Shown piece by piece: positions 51,268 to 59,636 of a stretch of 64,000 nt of DNA. The stretch covers positions 1-64,000 of the forward strand of contig UQGG01000003.1 of the NCBI GenBank assembly GCA_900540475.1, written 5' to 3'. Each line of letters begins with the position of its first letter. The stretch's first letter is position 1. Under the pieces are notes generated by a model that ran no database searches, was not told where the DNA came from, and saw only the letters and a program-made list of their open reading frames with translations. The DNA is from an uncultured Robinsoniella sp. Lineage in GTDB: Bacteria > Bacillota > Clostridia > Lachnospirales > Lachnospiraceae. A program made the position numbers and the translations under genes.

Positions 51268-52635
51268 ATGAAAATGAAAAGAGCTTTAGCATGGTTATTG
51301 GCGGGAACTATGGCTGCTGGTTTGATGGGGTGTGGCGGCAGTACAGACAGCAAGAGTACAGGCAGTAATAGTACAGAAAGTAAAAGCACAGAGGCGGCAA
51401 AAGATGGTACTCAAAATGAGACGCAGGCGGCAGCTTCCGGAGACCAGATTACCTTACGTATGGCATGGTGGGGATCACAAAGCCGTCATGATGCCACCAA
51501 TAAGGTGATTGAAATGTATGAGGAACAGAATCCCAATGTAAAAATAGAAGCGGAATTCTATGACTTTGACAGCTATTTTACAAAGCTGGATACGTTGGTA
51601 GCGGCTGATGACGTATGGGATATTTTTCAGCTGGGAGGAAATTTCCCTAAATACGAAAACAACATTGAAATGCTTGGCAGCTATATGGATCAAGGAACAA
51701 TTGATGTAAGTGATACAACGGAATCATTTTTGAAAACAACCCAGAATAATAATGGAGACCAGGTAGGAATTTCTATTGGAACCAATACATATGGAATAGC
51801 TTATGACCCTGCTGTTTTTAAAGAGGCCGGCTTGAAAGAGCCATCGGATGACTGGACCTGGGAGGAATGGAAGGATGATTGTCTGGCTATCACAGAAAAA
51901 CTGGGGATTTTTGGTACCTCCAAAATGGATAACTTTATAGCAGGCGTAACCCAGAGAGTTTCCCAGACAGAAAAAGATGCCAATTTCTTCAATAAGGAAG
52001 GGGATGGACTTGCCTGGACAGATGCTAAGCCTATGGCTGATTATCTGTCTATGATAAAAGAACTCACCGATGCAGGCGCCTATCCCGATGCAGGAGCTAT
52101 TAAAGAAATTAAGGACATCGAGAATGATTATCTGGTGACCGGCGATGCGGGAATGACCTGGGTTGCATCCAACCAGATTAACTCCATCATCAATGCTGCA
52201 GGAAGAGAAATTAAGATTGCACCGGTGCCCCGGCTTACCAAGGACGGCGCATACGGTATGATTGTCCAGTCTTCCCAGATGCTTTCCATTTCCAAAAATT
52301 CAAAACAAAAGGAAGAAGCAGCGAAATTTTTGAATTACTTTGTCAATGACCTGGATGCAAATAAAGTGCTGAATGGTGAGCGTGGTGTTCCCATTATGTC
52401 GAAAGTGAGAGATGAGGTTAAGGCACAGGCAGATGATGCAAATAAGGTGATTTATGATTTCGTAGATAAAATAGGAAAATTCCCGTTGGAGGACAGTAAT
52501 GTAATCAGTCCCGAACCGAAAACGGAAATAGAAGACCAGGATAAGCTGCTGGTAGAGAAAGTGCAGTATGGAGAATTGACACCAGGAGAAGCAGCACAGA
52601 AACTGGTAGAGTTTGCCCAGAGCAAATTTAAATAA
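51268..52635 (+). CDS. ABC sugar-binding lipoprotein
   Basis: A 455-residue family 1 solute-binding lipoprotein. The signal peptide ends in a lipobox LMGC near residue 22, then a Ser/Thr-rich linker to about residue 55. The binding domain shows IGTNTYGIAYDPAVFKEAG near residue 173 and a WTWEEWKDDC segment typical of carbohydrate-binding members. It supplies the two permeases that follow. GGAGAGG precedes the start. The operon continues with a GH65-like enzyme. The GH4 galacturonidase nearby suggests a plant-derived oligosaccharide as ligand. Confidence 0.93.
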   Translation: MKMKRALAWLLAGTMAAGLMGCGGSTDSKSTGSNSTESKSTEAAKDGTQNETQAAASGDQITLRMAWWGSQSRHDATNKVIEMYEEQNPNVKIEAEFYDFDSYFTKLDTLVAADDVWDIFQLGGNFPKYENNIEMLGSYMDQGTIDVSDTTESFLKTTQNNNGDQVGISIGTNTYGIAYDPAVFKEAGLKEPSDDWTWEEWKDDCLAITEKLGIFGTSKMDNFIAGVTQRVSQTEKDANFFNKEGDGLAWTDAKPMADYLSMIKELTDAGAYPDAGAIKEIKDIENDYLVTGDAGMTWVASNQINSIINAAGREIKIAPVPRLTKDGAYGMIVQSSQMLSISKNSKQKEEAAKFLNYFVNDLDANKVLNGERGVPIMSKVRDEVKAQADDANKVIYDFVDKIGKFPLEDSNVISPEPKTEIEDQDKLLVEKVQYGELTPGEAAQKLVEFAQSKFK

Positions 52636-52705
52636 TCGTTTGAGGATTCCAGAAGCCTGTTTGAACATCATTTCGGACACGCTCCAGAAGAATAGGAGAC
52701 TAGAT

Positions 52706-53614
52706 ATGGAAAAGAAACAAAACAATAAACTCCGGAAGTTTATACATAACAACAATACGGCAGGTTATCTGTTTTCACTGCCGTTTATCGTTGGATTCCT
52801 GGGATTTACCCTGATACCGATATTAGTATCTATGTACTACTCAGTAACAGATTATAAATTAGGGCAGGATGCTTCCTTTATCGGCATGGAGAATTATTTC
52901 AGCCTGCTGGCAGATGAACGGTTTCTGAATTCTATGAAAGTGACCATTATTTATGTTGTGATTTCGGTACCCGTTAAATTGGCATTTGCACTGCTGGTAG
53001 CATATCTGCTGACGAAGAAGCGAAAAGGCGTTACTTTTTACCGGTCGTTATATTATGTGCCATCCCTGATCGGCGGCAGTATTGCGGTAGCTCTGGTATG
53101 GAAGACAATCTTTTCTACCAGAGGCCTTGCCAATGCCATTCTCACCGGAATCGGCATGAAGAAGATCTCCTGGCTGGGGGATCCAAACGCGGCGATGGGC
53201 ATTCTCATTGCCATGGCTGCATGGCAGTTTGGTTCTTCTATGATTATTTTTGCAGCCGGGTTAAAGGAAATTCCGGGCAGTTATTACGAAGCGGCAGACA
53301 TTGACGGTGCAAATAAGTTTCAGCGGTTTTTCAGAATTACACTGCCCTGTCTGTCCCCGATTATTCTGTATAATCTGGTCATGCAGACCATTTCCGCATT
53401 TATGTCCTTTACACAGGCATTTGTAATAACCCAGGGAGGTCCAAACGATGCAACGAATTTTTATGCACTGTATGTATACAAACATGCTTTCCAGTATTCA
53501 AATATGGGTTATGCCAGCGCCATGTCCTGGATCATGCTGGTTCTCATCAGCATCGTGACACTTGTGATATTCAAATCGTCTAAGTTCTGGGTATTCCAGG
53601 AATCAGACCAATAG
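52706..53614 (+). CDS. ABC sugar transporter permease (MalF/UgpA type)
   Basis: A 302-residue membrane permease with six hydrophobic segments (first at about residues 20-45). The EAA loop near residue 197 reads SYYEAADIDGANKFQRFFRITLP. The start at 52706 follows TAGGAG; the open frame begins 31 codons earlier, inside the binding-protein gene's tail region. The next permease starts 21 bp after the stop. No ATPase gene is present here, as in the first importer, so the two probably share one encoded elsewhere. Confidence 0.93.
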   Translation: MEKKQNNKLRKFIHNNNTAGYLFSLPFIVGFLGFTLIPILVSMYYSVTDYKLGQDASFIGMENYFSLLADERFLNSMKVTIIYVVISVPVKLAFALLVAYLLTKKRKGVTFYRSLYYVPSLIGGSIAVALVWKTIFSTRGLANAILTGIGMKKISWLGDPNAAMGILIAMAAWQFGSSMIIFAAGLKEIPGSYYEAADIDGANKFQRFFRITLPCLSPIILYNLVMQTISAFMSFTQAFVITQGGPNDATNFYALYVYKHAFQYSNMGYASAMSWIMLVLISIVTLVIFKSSKFWVFQESDQ

Positions 53615-53635
53615 GCCAAAGGAGGTTAAGCTGAC

Positions 53636-54484
53636 ATGGGAATGAAAACAAAACATCGCTTTGGCACTTTCTTCTATCACCTGTTTGTCTGTGGATTTGG
53701 GCTGATTATGATTTATCCGGTTCTCTGGATGATCAGTGGTGCCTTTAAAAATAATATGGAAATACTAAACGGCGGGCTGAAGCTGCTGCCTCCCAGCTGG
53801 AGGTTTGAGAATTTCACCAACGGCTGGTCTGGATTTGGCGGAATCTCTTTTGGCAGATTTTTTGCAAATTCCTTTATCGTAGCGGGTATTTCAACGGCTG
53901 CAACCGTATTCAGTTCGGCATGTGTTGCATATGCGTTTGCCCGGATTAAATTTAGGGGAAGCAAGATCTGGTTTACAGCCATGATCTGTACGATGATGCT
54001 TCCGGCGCAGATTATTCTTGTGCCCCAGTATATTATCTATAACAGGCTTGGCTGGGTGGGGACTTTTTTACCTTTGATTCTGCCTCATTTTTTCGGTCAG
54101 GCATTCTTTATCTATCAGATGATGCAATTTGCAAAAGGGATTCCAAGGGAACTGGATGAAGCCGCTACCATAGACGGATGCAGCAAATATTCTATTTTTA
54201 CCCGGATAATTTTCCCGCTGCTGAAACCGTCCATTGTTACAACTGTAATCATTCAGTTTTACTGGAAATGGGATGATTTTATGGCGCCTATGATCTATCT
54301 GAATAAGCCCAAGATGTATACGGCATCTATCGCAATTAAGCAGTTTGCGGATGCCTCTTCAACAACGGATTACGGGGCAATGTTCGCAATGTCTACCTGC
54401 TCTTTGGTCCCGGTATTTCTGATATTTCTGATTTTTAACAAATATCTGGTGGAAGGAATCAGCACCAGCGGATTAAAAGGATAG
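53636..54484 (+). CDS. ABC sugar transporter permease (MalG/UgpE type)
   Basis: A 282-residue permease with six hydrophobic segments and an EAA loop near residue 177 (ELDEAATIDGCSKYSIFTRIIFP). It completes the importer with the gene 21 bp upstream. AAAGGAGG precedes the start. Its stop lies 5 bp before the next gene, whose ribosome site overlaps the end of this one, so the enzyme gene is translationally coupled. Confidence 0.93.
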   Translation: MGMKTKHRFGTFFYHLFVCGFGLIMIYPVLWMISGAFKNNMEILNGGLKLLPPSWRFENFTNGWSGFGGISFGRFFANSFIVAGISTAATVFSSACVAYAFARIKFRGSKIWFTAMICTMMLPAQIILVPQYIIYNRLGWVGTFLPLILPHFFGQAFFIYQMMQFAKGIPRELDEAATIDGCSKYSIFTRIIFPLLKPSIVTTVIIQFYWKWDDFMAPMIYLNKPKMYTASIAIKQFADASSTTDYGAMFAMSTCSLVPVFLIFLIFNKYLVEGISTSGLKG

Positions 54485-54489
54485 CTGCG

Positions 54490-56556
54490 ATGATAGACAG
54501 AAAATTACTGCTGAATAGGCACAATCCCCATCTCACCTGTGCTCAGCCGGAGTCTCCGTTAACGGTGGGAAATGGTGAGTTTGCATTTACGGTGGACGTA
54601 ACCGGTCTGCAGACGTTTTACGAAGAACAAAAGGATGCCCATGTGCCCCTTTGTACCATGAGCCAATGGGGATGGCATACCGCTCCGTCGGGGGATAACC
54701 GGGATGTGTATTTTGATCCCTCCCAGGTAGTCAAAACAGAATATAAAAATGGAAACTGGGTAGTCCGTTATGCTTCGGACTGCCAGCCGGGCAATGAAGA
54801 AATCTATCATTGGCTGCGGGAGAATCCCCACCGTCTTAATTTATGCAGGCTGACTTTTTTCTGGGATGGGCAGGACATCCAATCTTTGGATATAGAAAAG
54901 GTGGATCAGACCCTGGATCTTTATGAGGGGATGATAACCAGCAGATTTATCCTCCATGGCTATCCCACAGAGGTAAAGACCATTTGTGCCGGAGACTGGG
55001 ATGTGCTTGGAATCCGGGTGGATTCAGAGGCGCTCATAACAGGACGGCTGACCGTAGGGCTTTTGTTTCCCTATGGCTGCAGTGATATTACGGCATCTGA
55101 CTGGGAACGTGGGGAGCTGCATCAGACGCTAATTATAAAAGGAGATAGCAGCGCATTAAAAGGAAAACTCTGTTTTCAGCGGGTACTGGACAAAGACCAA
55201 TATTATGTGACATTAAACAGGGAAAGCGATTCGATTCTGAGCCGGGATAATGAACATGATATCAATCTGAGAAATCAAGGCAGGACACTTGTTTTTTCGC
55301 TGGGTTTCTCGCCTTGTGAACAGGGAGAGGCACCGGGGTTTGAGCAGGTGGAGAGAAACAGCCGCAGGAAATGGAAGCAGTTTTGGGAGACCTGCGGAGT
55401 GATCGATCTGCACCGTTCAAAAGATAAGAGGGCTGTAGAATTGGAGCGCAGAATCATTCTTTCCCAATATCTGCTGAATCTGCAGTCCTGCGGCTCCATG
55501 CCCCCCCAGGAAACGGGGCTGACCTGCAACAGCTGGTATGGGAAATTCCATCTGGAGATGTATCTCTGGCACTGTGGCTGGGCACCTCTATTTAATCAGG
55601 CACACCGGCTGGAAAAAAGCCTTGGGTGGTATCGCAGGCATTTGCAAAAAGCGAAAGAAAATGCCGCATGCAATGGATACCGGGGGGCAAGGTGGCCTAA
55701 AATGACAGCCTGTGACGGGACAGACAGCCCTTCTTCCATAGCAACGCTTTTGATCTGGCAGCAGCCCTCAATCATTTATATGCTGGAGCTGGTATACCTA
55801 AATGGCGGCGGGCAGAAGCTGCTTGATGAGTACTGGGAAGTGGTGAAAGAAACCGCGGACTTTATGTGTGATTTTGCTCTTTGGAATGAGCAGACCGGGT
55901 ATTATGACCTGCCATCACCGCTGATTCCGGCTCAGGAAGAACACGACCCGGCAACGACGAAAAATCCGGTCTTTGAATTAGAATATTGGTATTTTATTCT
56001 GCACATAGCTGCCAGGTGGGCGAAACGACTGGGCAAAGAAAAAGAAAACTGGGTTTATACCGCGGAGCATATGGCACCTTCAGCGGTAAGGGAAGGGCTG
56101 TATCTGGCATGTGAGACCTGCCCCACCACGTTTGAAGAATTTAACCGGGACCATCCATCCATGACGGGAGCATTCGGACTGATTCCGGGAGAACGCATTC
56201 ATGGAGATACGATGAAAGCAACTTTGAATAAAATATTTGCCTGCTGGGATTTTAACACCATGTGGGGCTGGGATTTTGCCATGATGGCAATGACAGCAGT
56301 AAGGCTTGGGGACCCCGAAAGGGCAATTGATATTCTGCTGAAGGATACGCCCAAGAATGCATATGTAGTAAGCGGCAACAACTATCAGAAAGGGCGCACA
56401 GACCTCCCTTTGTACCTGCCTGGAAATGGTTCATTTTTATTGGCGGCGGCTATGATGACAGCGGGTTATAGAGGCTGCCAGAAAGATCTGCCGGGGTTCC
56501 CTGATAATGGAATGTGGGAAGTAGAATATGACAATATTTATCCCTTTCCTTATTAG
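54490..56556 (+). CDS. GH65-like (alpha/alpha)6-barrel glycoside hydrolase
   Basis: A 688-residue cytosolic protein without signal peptide. The N-terminal beta-rich part runs to about residue 310. The C-terminal part resembles an (alpha/alpha)6 barrel of the GH65/GH95 kind: LTCNSWYGKFHLEMYLWHCGWAPLF near residue 345, CNGYRGARWPKM near residue 395 and MWGWDFAMMAMTAVRLG near residue 590. The GYRGARWPKM stretch is like the GYRGAxxPW motif of GH65 phosphorylases. I cannot tell the substrate or whether it hydrolyses or phosphorolyses. AAAGGA overlaps the preceding permease's stop. It is the last gene of the importer operon. Confidence 0.7.
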   Translation: MIDRKLLLNRHNPHLTCAQPESPLTVGNGEFAFTVDVTGLQTFYEEQKDAHVPLCTMSQWGWHTAPSGDNRDVYFDPSQVVKTEYKNGNWVVRYASDCQPGNEEIYHWLRENPHRLNLCRLTFFWDGQDIQSLDIEKVDQTLDLYEGMITSRFILHGYPTEVKTICAGDWDVLGIRVDSEALITGRLTVGLLFPYGCSDITASDWERGELHQTLIIKGDSSALKGKLCFQRVLDKDQYYVTLNRESDSILSRDNEHDINLRNQGRTLVFSLGFSPCEQGEAPGFEQVERNSRRKWKQFWETCGVIDLHRSKDKRAVELERRIILSQYLLNLQSCGSMPPQETGLTCNSWYGKFHLEMYLWHCGWAPLFNQAHRLEKSLGWYRRHLQKAKENAACNGYRGARWPKMTACDGTDSPSSIATLLIWQQPSIIYMLELVYLNGGGQKLLDEYWEVVKETADFMCDFALWNEQTGYYDLPSPLIPAQEEHDPATTKNPVFELEYWYFILHIAARWAKRLGKEKENWVYTAEHMAPSAVREGLYLACETCPTTFEEFNRDHPSMTGAFGLIPGERIHGDTMKATLNKIFACWDFNTMWGWDFAMMAMTAVRLGDPERAIDILLKDTPKNAYVVSGNNYQKGRTDLPLYLPGNGSFLLAAAMMTAGYRGCQKDLPGFPDNGMWEVEYDNIYPFPY

Positions 56557-56603
56557 AGCGTATTTGAAAATTGCTTTCTGGCAGCTGTGGATCTCACGAA
56601 AAC
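56555..56603 (+). repeat. Repeat family A copy (GCGTATTT form)
   Basis: AGAGCGTATTTGAAAATTGC followed by TTTCTGGCAGCTGTG matches the minus-strand copy at 25821-25870 over 35 nt with three changes. It begins two bases before the end of the GH65-like gene. Confidence 0.7.
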
Positions 56604-56673
56604 AGTATAACTCCTGGCGAATAAGAGAATTATTGAATTCCTTTGAGTTATACCAGACATTAAATGTCTGCGA

Positions 56674-57582
56674 TCAGGATTCCATGATTTCCGCAACAAA
56701 GGATTTTGGACGGGGAAGAGCAATGCTTTTGTTGAATTGTTTCCGATATTTTAAAGGGGATGTTTCCGTGTGTTTGCGAAAAATCTTTTCAAAATAGGTA
56801 ATGCTTTCATACCCCAGCTGTTCCGCAATTTCCGTGATGCTTAAATCCGTTTCCGCCAAAAGTATTCTTGCCTGCTGAATGCGGTTTACATTGATGTATT
56901 CGTTGACCGTATATCCGGTTATTTCTTTAAAGATACGGCTTAAATAACTTTTACTCATATAAAAATGATCGGCTATGTGTGCAAGTGAACAGGCGGATGC
57001 GTAATTGGCTGTAATGAAGGATGCTACTTCCGACACTTTCTGATGAGGAGCGGAAGTGGAAAGCGCCGTGTTTGGAGCAGAGGTGACGTTATTGTTCCAA
57101 TGGCGCATGGCAAAAAACAGAAGCCTTGCAAGCTTTGTCATAGCCATCATCCGGTAGCCGGGATCACGGGTATACATTTCATCAGCGATGCCATCCAGAA
57201 GGGAGAGCACATATTTCTGATGGGGTACATCCAGCTGCAGCACGCCCTGGTTCTTTCTGAAAAATTCAGCCAGAGAAAGTTCCCCGGTAGAAGCCAGGAA
57301 GGTGGAAAAGGGCTCATCCAGAAATTCGATTACAATCCGTTCGTGATAGGAGTCGCCGTACTGTCCGGTTTTGTGGATTTGATTGCGGTTTATGAAGACC
57401 AGGCTGCCCTTTTTAATGTGGTAAGTTTGTTTTTCAATAAAATAATACCGTTCACCCTCCACCAGATAGTAGATCTCGTATTCATCATGAGTATGTCTGG
57501 ACGGCATGGTAAATTCATAATCCCGGACGACCCGGTCAATCATGATGCCATCGATACTTTCGCTATACAGGACTTTACGCAT
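56674..57582 (-). CDS. AraC family regulator with cupin sensor domain
   Basis: A 302-residue regulator. The N-terminal cupin-like domain has SRHTHDEYEIYYLVEGERYYF near residue 28 and IKKGSLVFINRNQIH near residue 55. The C-terminal double helix-turn-helix at about residues 190-290 has FYMSKSYLSRIFKE and LGYESITYFEKIFRKHTETSPL. It is divergent from the galacturonidase gene and convergent with the importer operon, so it probably controls both. GAGACG-like bases precede the start. Its sensing domain resembles that of the AraC protein at 1874-2731. Confidence 0.9.
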   Translation of the reverse strand: MRKVLYSESIDGIMIDRVVRDYEFTMPSRHTHDEYEIYYLVEGERYYFIEKQTYHIKKGSLVFINRNQIHKTGQYGDSYHERIVIEFLDEPFSTFLASTGELSLAEFFRKNQGVLQLDVPHQKYVLSLLDGIADEMYTRDPGYRMMAMTKLARLLFFAMRHWNNNVTSAPNTALSTSAPHQKVSEVASFITANYASACSLAHIADHFYMSKSYLSRIFKEITGYTVNEYINVNRIQQARILLAETDLSITEIAEQLGYESITYFEKIFRKHTETSPLKYRKQFNKSIALPRPKSFVAEIMES

Positions 57583-57628
57583 ATTCGTCTCCTTCGTATG
57601 GAATTAAAACTAATAGAATCTATAAATT

Positions 57629-57651
57629 ATTATATTATATTTTAATATAAT
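57629..57651. promoter_or_regulatory. AT-rich dyad between AraC and galacturonidase genes
   Basis: ATTATATTA and TTAATATAAT are nearly perfect inverted arms around a short centre. It may hold a -10 box for either gene or an operator. Directly after it lie a short family A remnant (57655-57671) and family B copy 2. Confidence 0.4.
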
Positions 57652-57688
57652 GTCCAGAGCGTATTTTCAAACAGTATTTAACCCTTGC

Positions 57689-57748
57689 GGCAGTTGCCAA
57701 ATGGACGCGCCAGCGTGTCGGTTTGGCTCGTTGCTCACGGGAATAAAA
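57689..57748 (+). repeat. Repeat family B copy 2 (CGGGAATAAA type)
   Basis: GGCAGTTGCCAAATGGACGC followed by GCCAGCGTGTCGGTTTGGC matches copy 1 at 27684 closely; the end TCGTTGCTCACGGGAATAAA matches copy 4 instead. The repeat ends 18 bp before the galacturonidase start codon, so it lies in that gene's leader. It looks like a hybrid of two subtypes. Confidence 0.75.
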
Positions 57749-57766
57749 AAGAAAGCAGGTAATTGC

Positions 57767-59167
57767 ATGAAGTATAGACACGACAAGGTATCAGACGTTC
57801 AAATAGCTTATATTGGAGGGGGATCCAGGGGCTGGGCTTGGACATTTATGACAGATCTGGCTCTGGAATCCCGCATGAGCGGAACGATCCGCCTGTATGA
57901 TATTGACAAAGAAGCAGCCAAAGCAAATGAAATCATAGGAAATCATTTAAGCGGACGCAGTGAAGCGGTGGGGAAATGGGAATATAAAACCTATGACAAC
58001 CTGAATGAGGTGCTGGAGGGGGTAGATTTTATCGTGATCTCCATTCTTCCGGGGACATTTGAAGAAATGGCAGTTGACGTACATATGCCGGAAAGGCTTG
58101 GGGTCTACCAGTCTGTGGGAGATACCGCAGGACCCGGCGGAATGATCCGTGCACTGCGGACAATTCCCATGTATGTTAAAATCGCAGAAGCGATCCGGGA
58201 ACATGCACCCAATGCATGGGTGATCAATTATACCAATCCCATGTCCCTCTGCGTAAAAACGCTGTATGAGGTCTTTCCAAAGATAAAGGCTTTTGGCTGC
58301 TGCCACGAGGTGTTCGGCACCCAGAAAGTACTAAAAGGCATTTTAGAAGATACGTATGGGATGGAAGGGGTCAGCCGCAGGGAGATTCAGGTAAACGTTC
58401 TGGGAATTAACCATTTTACCTGGTTTGATTATGCATCTTATAAAGGGATTGACCTGTTTCCAGTGTATCAGGAGTATATAGAAAAGCACTTTGCAGAAGG
58501 ATATAAAGAAAGAGATACCAACTGGGCAAATGCATGCTTTGCCTGCGCACACCGGGTAAAGTTTGATTTGTTTTTGCGCTATGGACTGATTGCGGCGGCA
58601 GGTGACCGCCATCTGGCGGAATTTATGCCGGGCAATGAATATCTGAAAAATCCGGAGATGGTAAGTGACTGGAAATTTGGACTGACAACGGCAGCTTGGA
58701 GAAAGGAAGATCTTAAAAACCGTCTGGAAAAAAGCAGGAAGCTCCTGGCACAGGAGACAGAAGTGGAATTAAAGCCCACCGGAGAAGAGGGGATTCTGCT
58801 CATGAAAGCCTTATGCGGTCTGGAGAGAGTAATCAGCAATGTGAACATTCCAAACAGCTTTGGACAGATTCCGAATCTTCCCCTAAATGCGGTGGTAGAG
58901 ACAAATGCAGTGTTCGAACGGGACGCTATCCGGCCTGTTGTAGCTGGAAAGCTTCCGGACGCCATCAAAGCCCTGGTTATGCCTCATATAGAGAATCACG
59001 ATTATATTTTGGAGGCGGCTCAAAACTGTGACAGGGAAACCGTTGTAAAAGCATTTATCAATGATCCGGCATTTGCAGGGAAAAATTGCAGCCGGGAGGA
59101 AATCCGTTCGCTGGCTTATGATATGATAGATGCAACAATGGGTTATCTTCCGGGGGGATGGAAATAA
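57767..59167 (+). CDS. lplD: Alpha-galacturonidase, glycoside hydrolase family 4
   Basis: A 466-residue NAD- and metal-dependent GH4 enzyme. The NAD loop YIGGGSRGWAWTFM is near residue 15. The metal-binding region includes NYTNPMS near residue 170 and CCHEVFGTQ near residue 190, and GINHFTWF near residue 225 completes the site. The sequence strongly resembles Bacillus LplD, an alpha-galacturonidase, more than alpha-glucosidases or 6-phospho enzymes. It would cleave galacturonic acid from pectin fragments in the cytosol. The start at 57767 is chosen because the frame further up crosses repeat sequences; AGGT precedes it. It is divergent from an AraC gene that probably controls it. Confidence 0.82.
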   Translation: MKYRHDKVSDVQIAYIGGGSRGWAWTFMTDLALESRMSGTIRLYDIDKEAAKANEIIGNHLSGRSEAVGKWEYKTYDNLNEVLEGVDFIVISILPGTFEEMAVDVHMPERLGVYQSVGDTAGPGGMIRALRTIPMYVKIAEAIREHAPNAWVINYTNPMSLCVKTLYEVFPKIKAFGCCHEVFGTQKVLKGILEDTYGMEGVSRREIQVNVLGINHFTWFDYASYKGIDLFPVYQEYIEKHFAEGYKERDTNWANACFACAHRVKFDLFLRYGLIAAAGDRHLAEFMPGNEYLKNPEMVSDWKFGLTTAAWRKEDLKNRLEKSRKLLAQETEVELKPTGEEGILLMKALCGLERVISNVNIPNSFGQIPNLPLNAVVETNAVFERDAIRPVVAGKLPDAIKALVMPHIENHDYILEAAQNCDRETVVKAFINDPAFAGKNCSREEIRSLAYDMIDATMGYLPGGWK

Positions 59168-59192
59168 CAGCAGGTATAAGCATAATAAACGA

Positions 59193-59231
59193 AAAAGGCG
59201 GCTCCGTTATAATCTGACGGAACCGTCTTTT
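59193..59231. terminator. Terminator between galacturonidase and DUF4491 genes
   Basis: AAAAGGCGGCTCCGT (59193-59207) pairs with ACGGAACCGTCTTTT (59217-59231) with few mismatches. A and T runs allow use in both directions. Confidence 0.8.
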
Positions 59232-59252
59232 ATGGAAAATGAAAATCAGGCT

Positions 59253-59612
59253 TTAAGAAACATGTTCAGCAAACTTTTCAGGAGATTTTTTACAGGTTTT
59301 TTTCGTTTTGAATTTTAATTTCAGTTTTTCCGGACGGTTTGGATTTTTGGGAAACCAGCCTTTGGAGACACGTTCTTCCTGCTCCTTTAATTCTACGATG
59401 CTCCAGAAACAGGTAAAGCTTAAGATGCTGAACAGGGCGGAGAACATGGTGTTTTCAATATTTACGGTAATGACTAAGCACAAAACCCCGGCAAGCAGGA
59501 AAAGAGGCCAGATTTTACTGGAGAAGTAATACTCTCCTTTCACGACGATGGGATGAAATATGCCGATGATTAAAAATGCAAATAAACCAATCAGTAAACC
59601 TTCAAAATACAT
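59253..59612 (-). CDS. DUF4491 family membrane protein
   Basis: A 119-residue protein with three hydrophobic segments in the first 75 residues (about 4-19, 35-49, 55-72). The IGIFHPIVVKGEYYF and CFWSIVELKEQEERVSKGWFP motifs match the DUF4491 family. The C-terminal 40 residues are rich in lysine. Function is unknown. GAAAGG precedes the start. It begins 24 bp after the catalase stop on the same strand, so it is probably co-transcribed with catalase. Confidence 0.85.
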   Translation of the reverse strand: MYFEGLLIGLFAFLIIGIFHPIVVKGEYYFSSKIWPLFLLAGVLCLVITVNIENTMFSALFSILSFTCFWSIVELKEQEERVSKGWFPKNPNRPEKLKLKFKTKKTCKKSPEKFAEHVS

Positions 59613-59636
59613 AGATTTTTCCTTTCTATATGAGCG

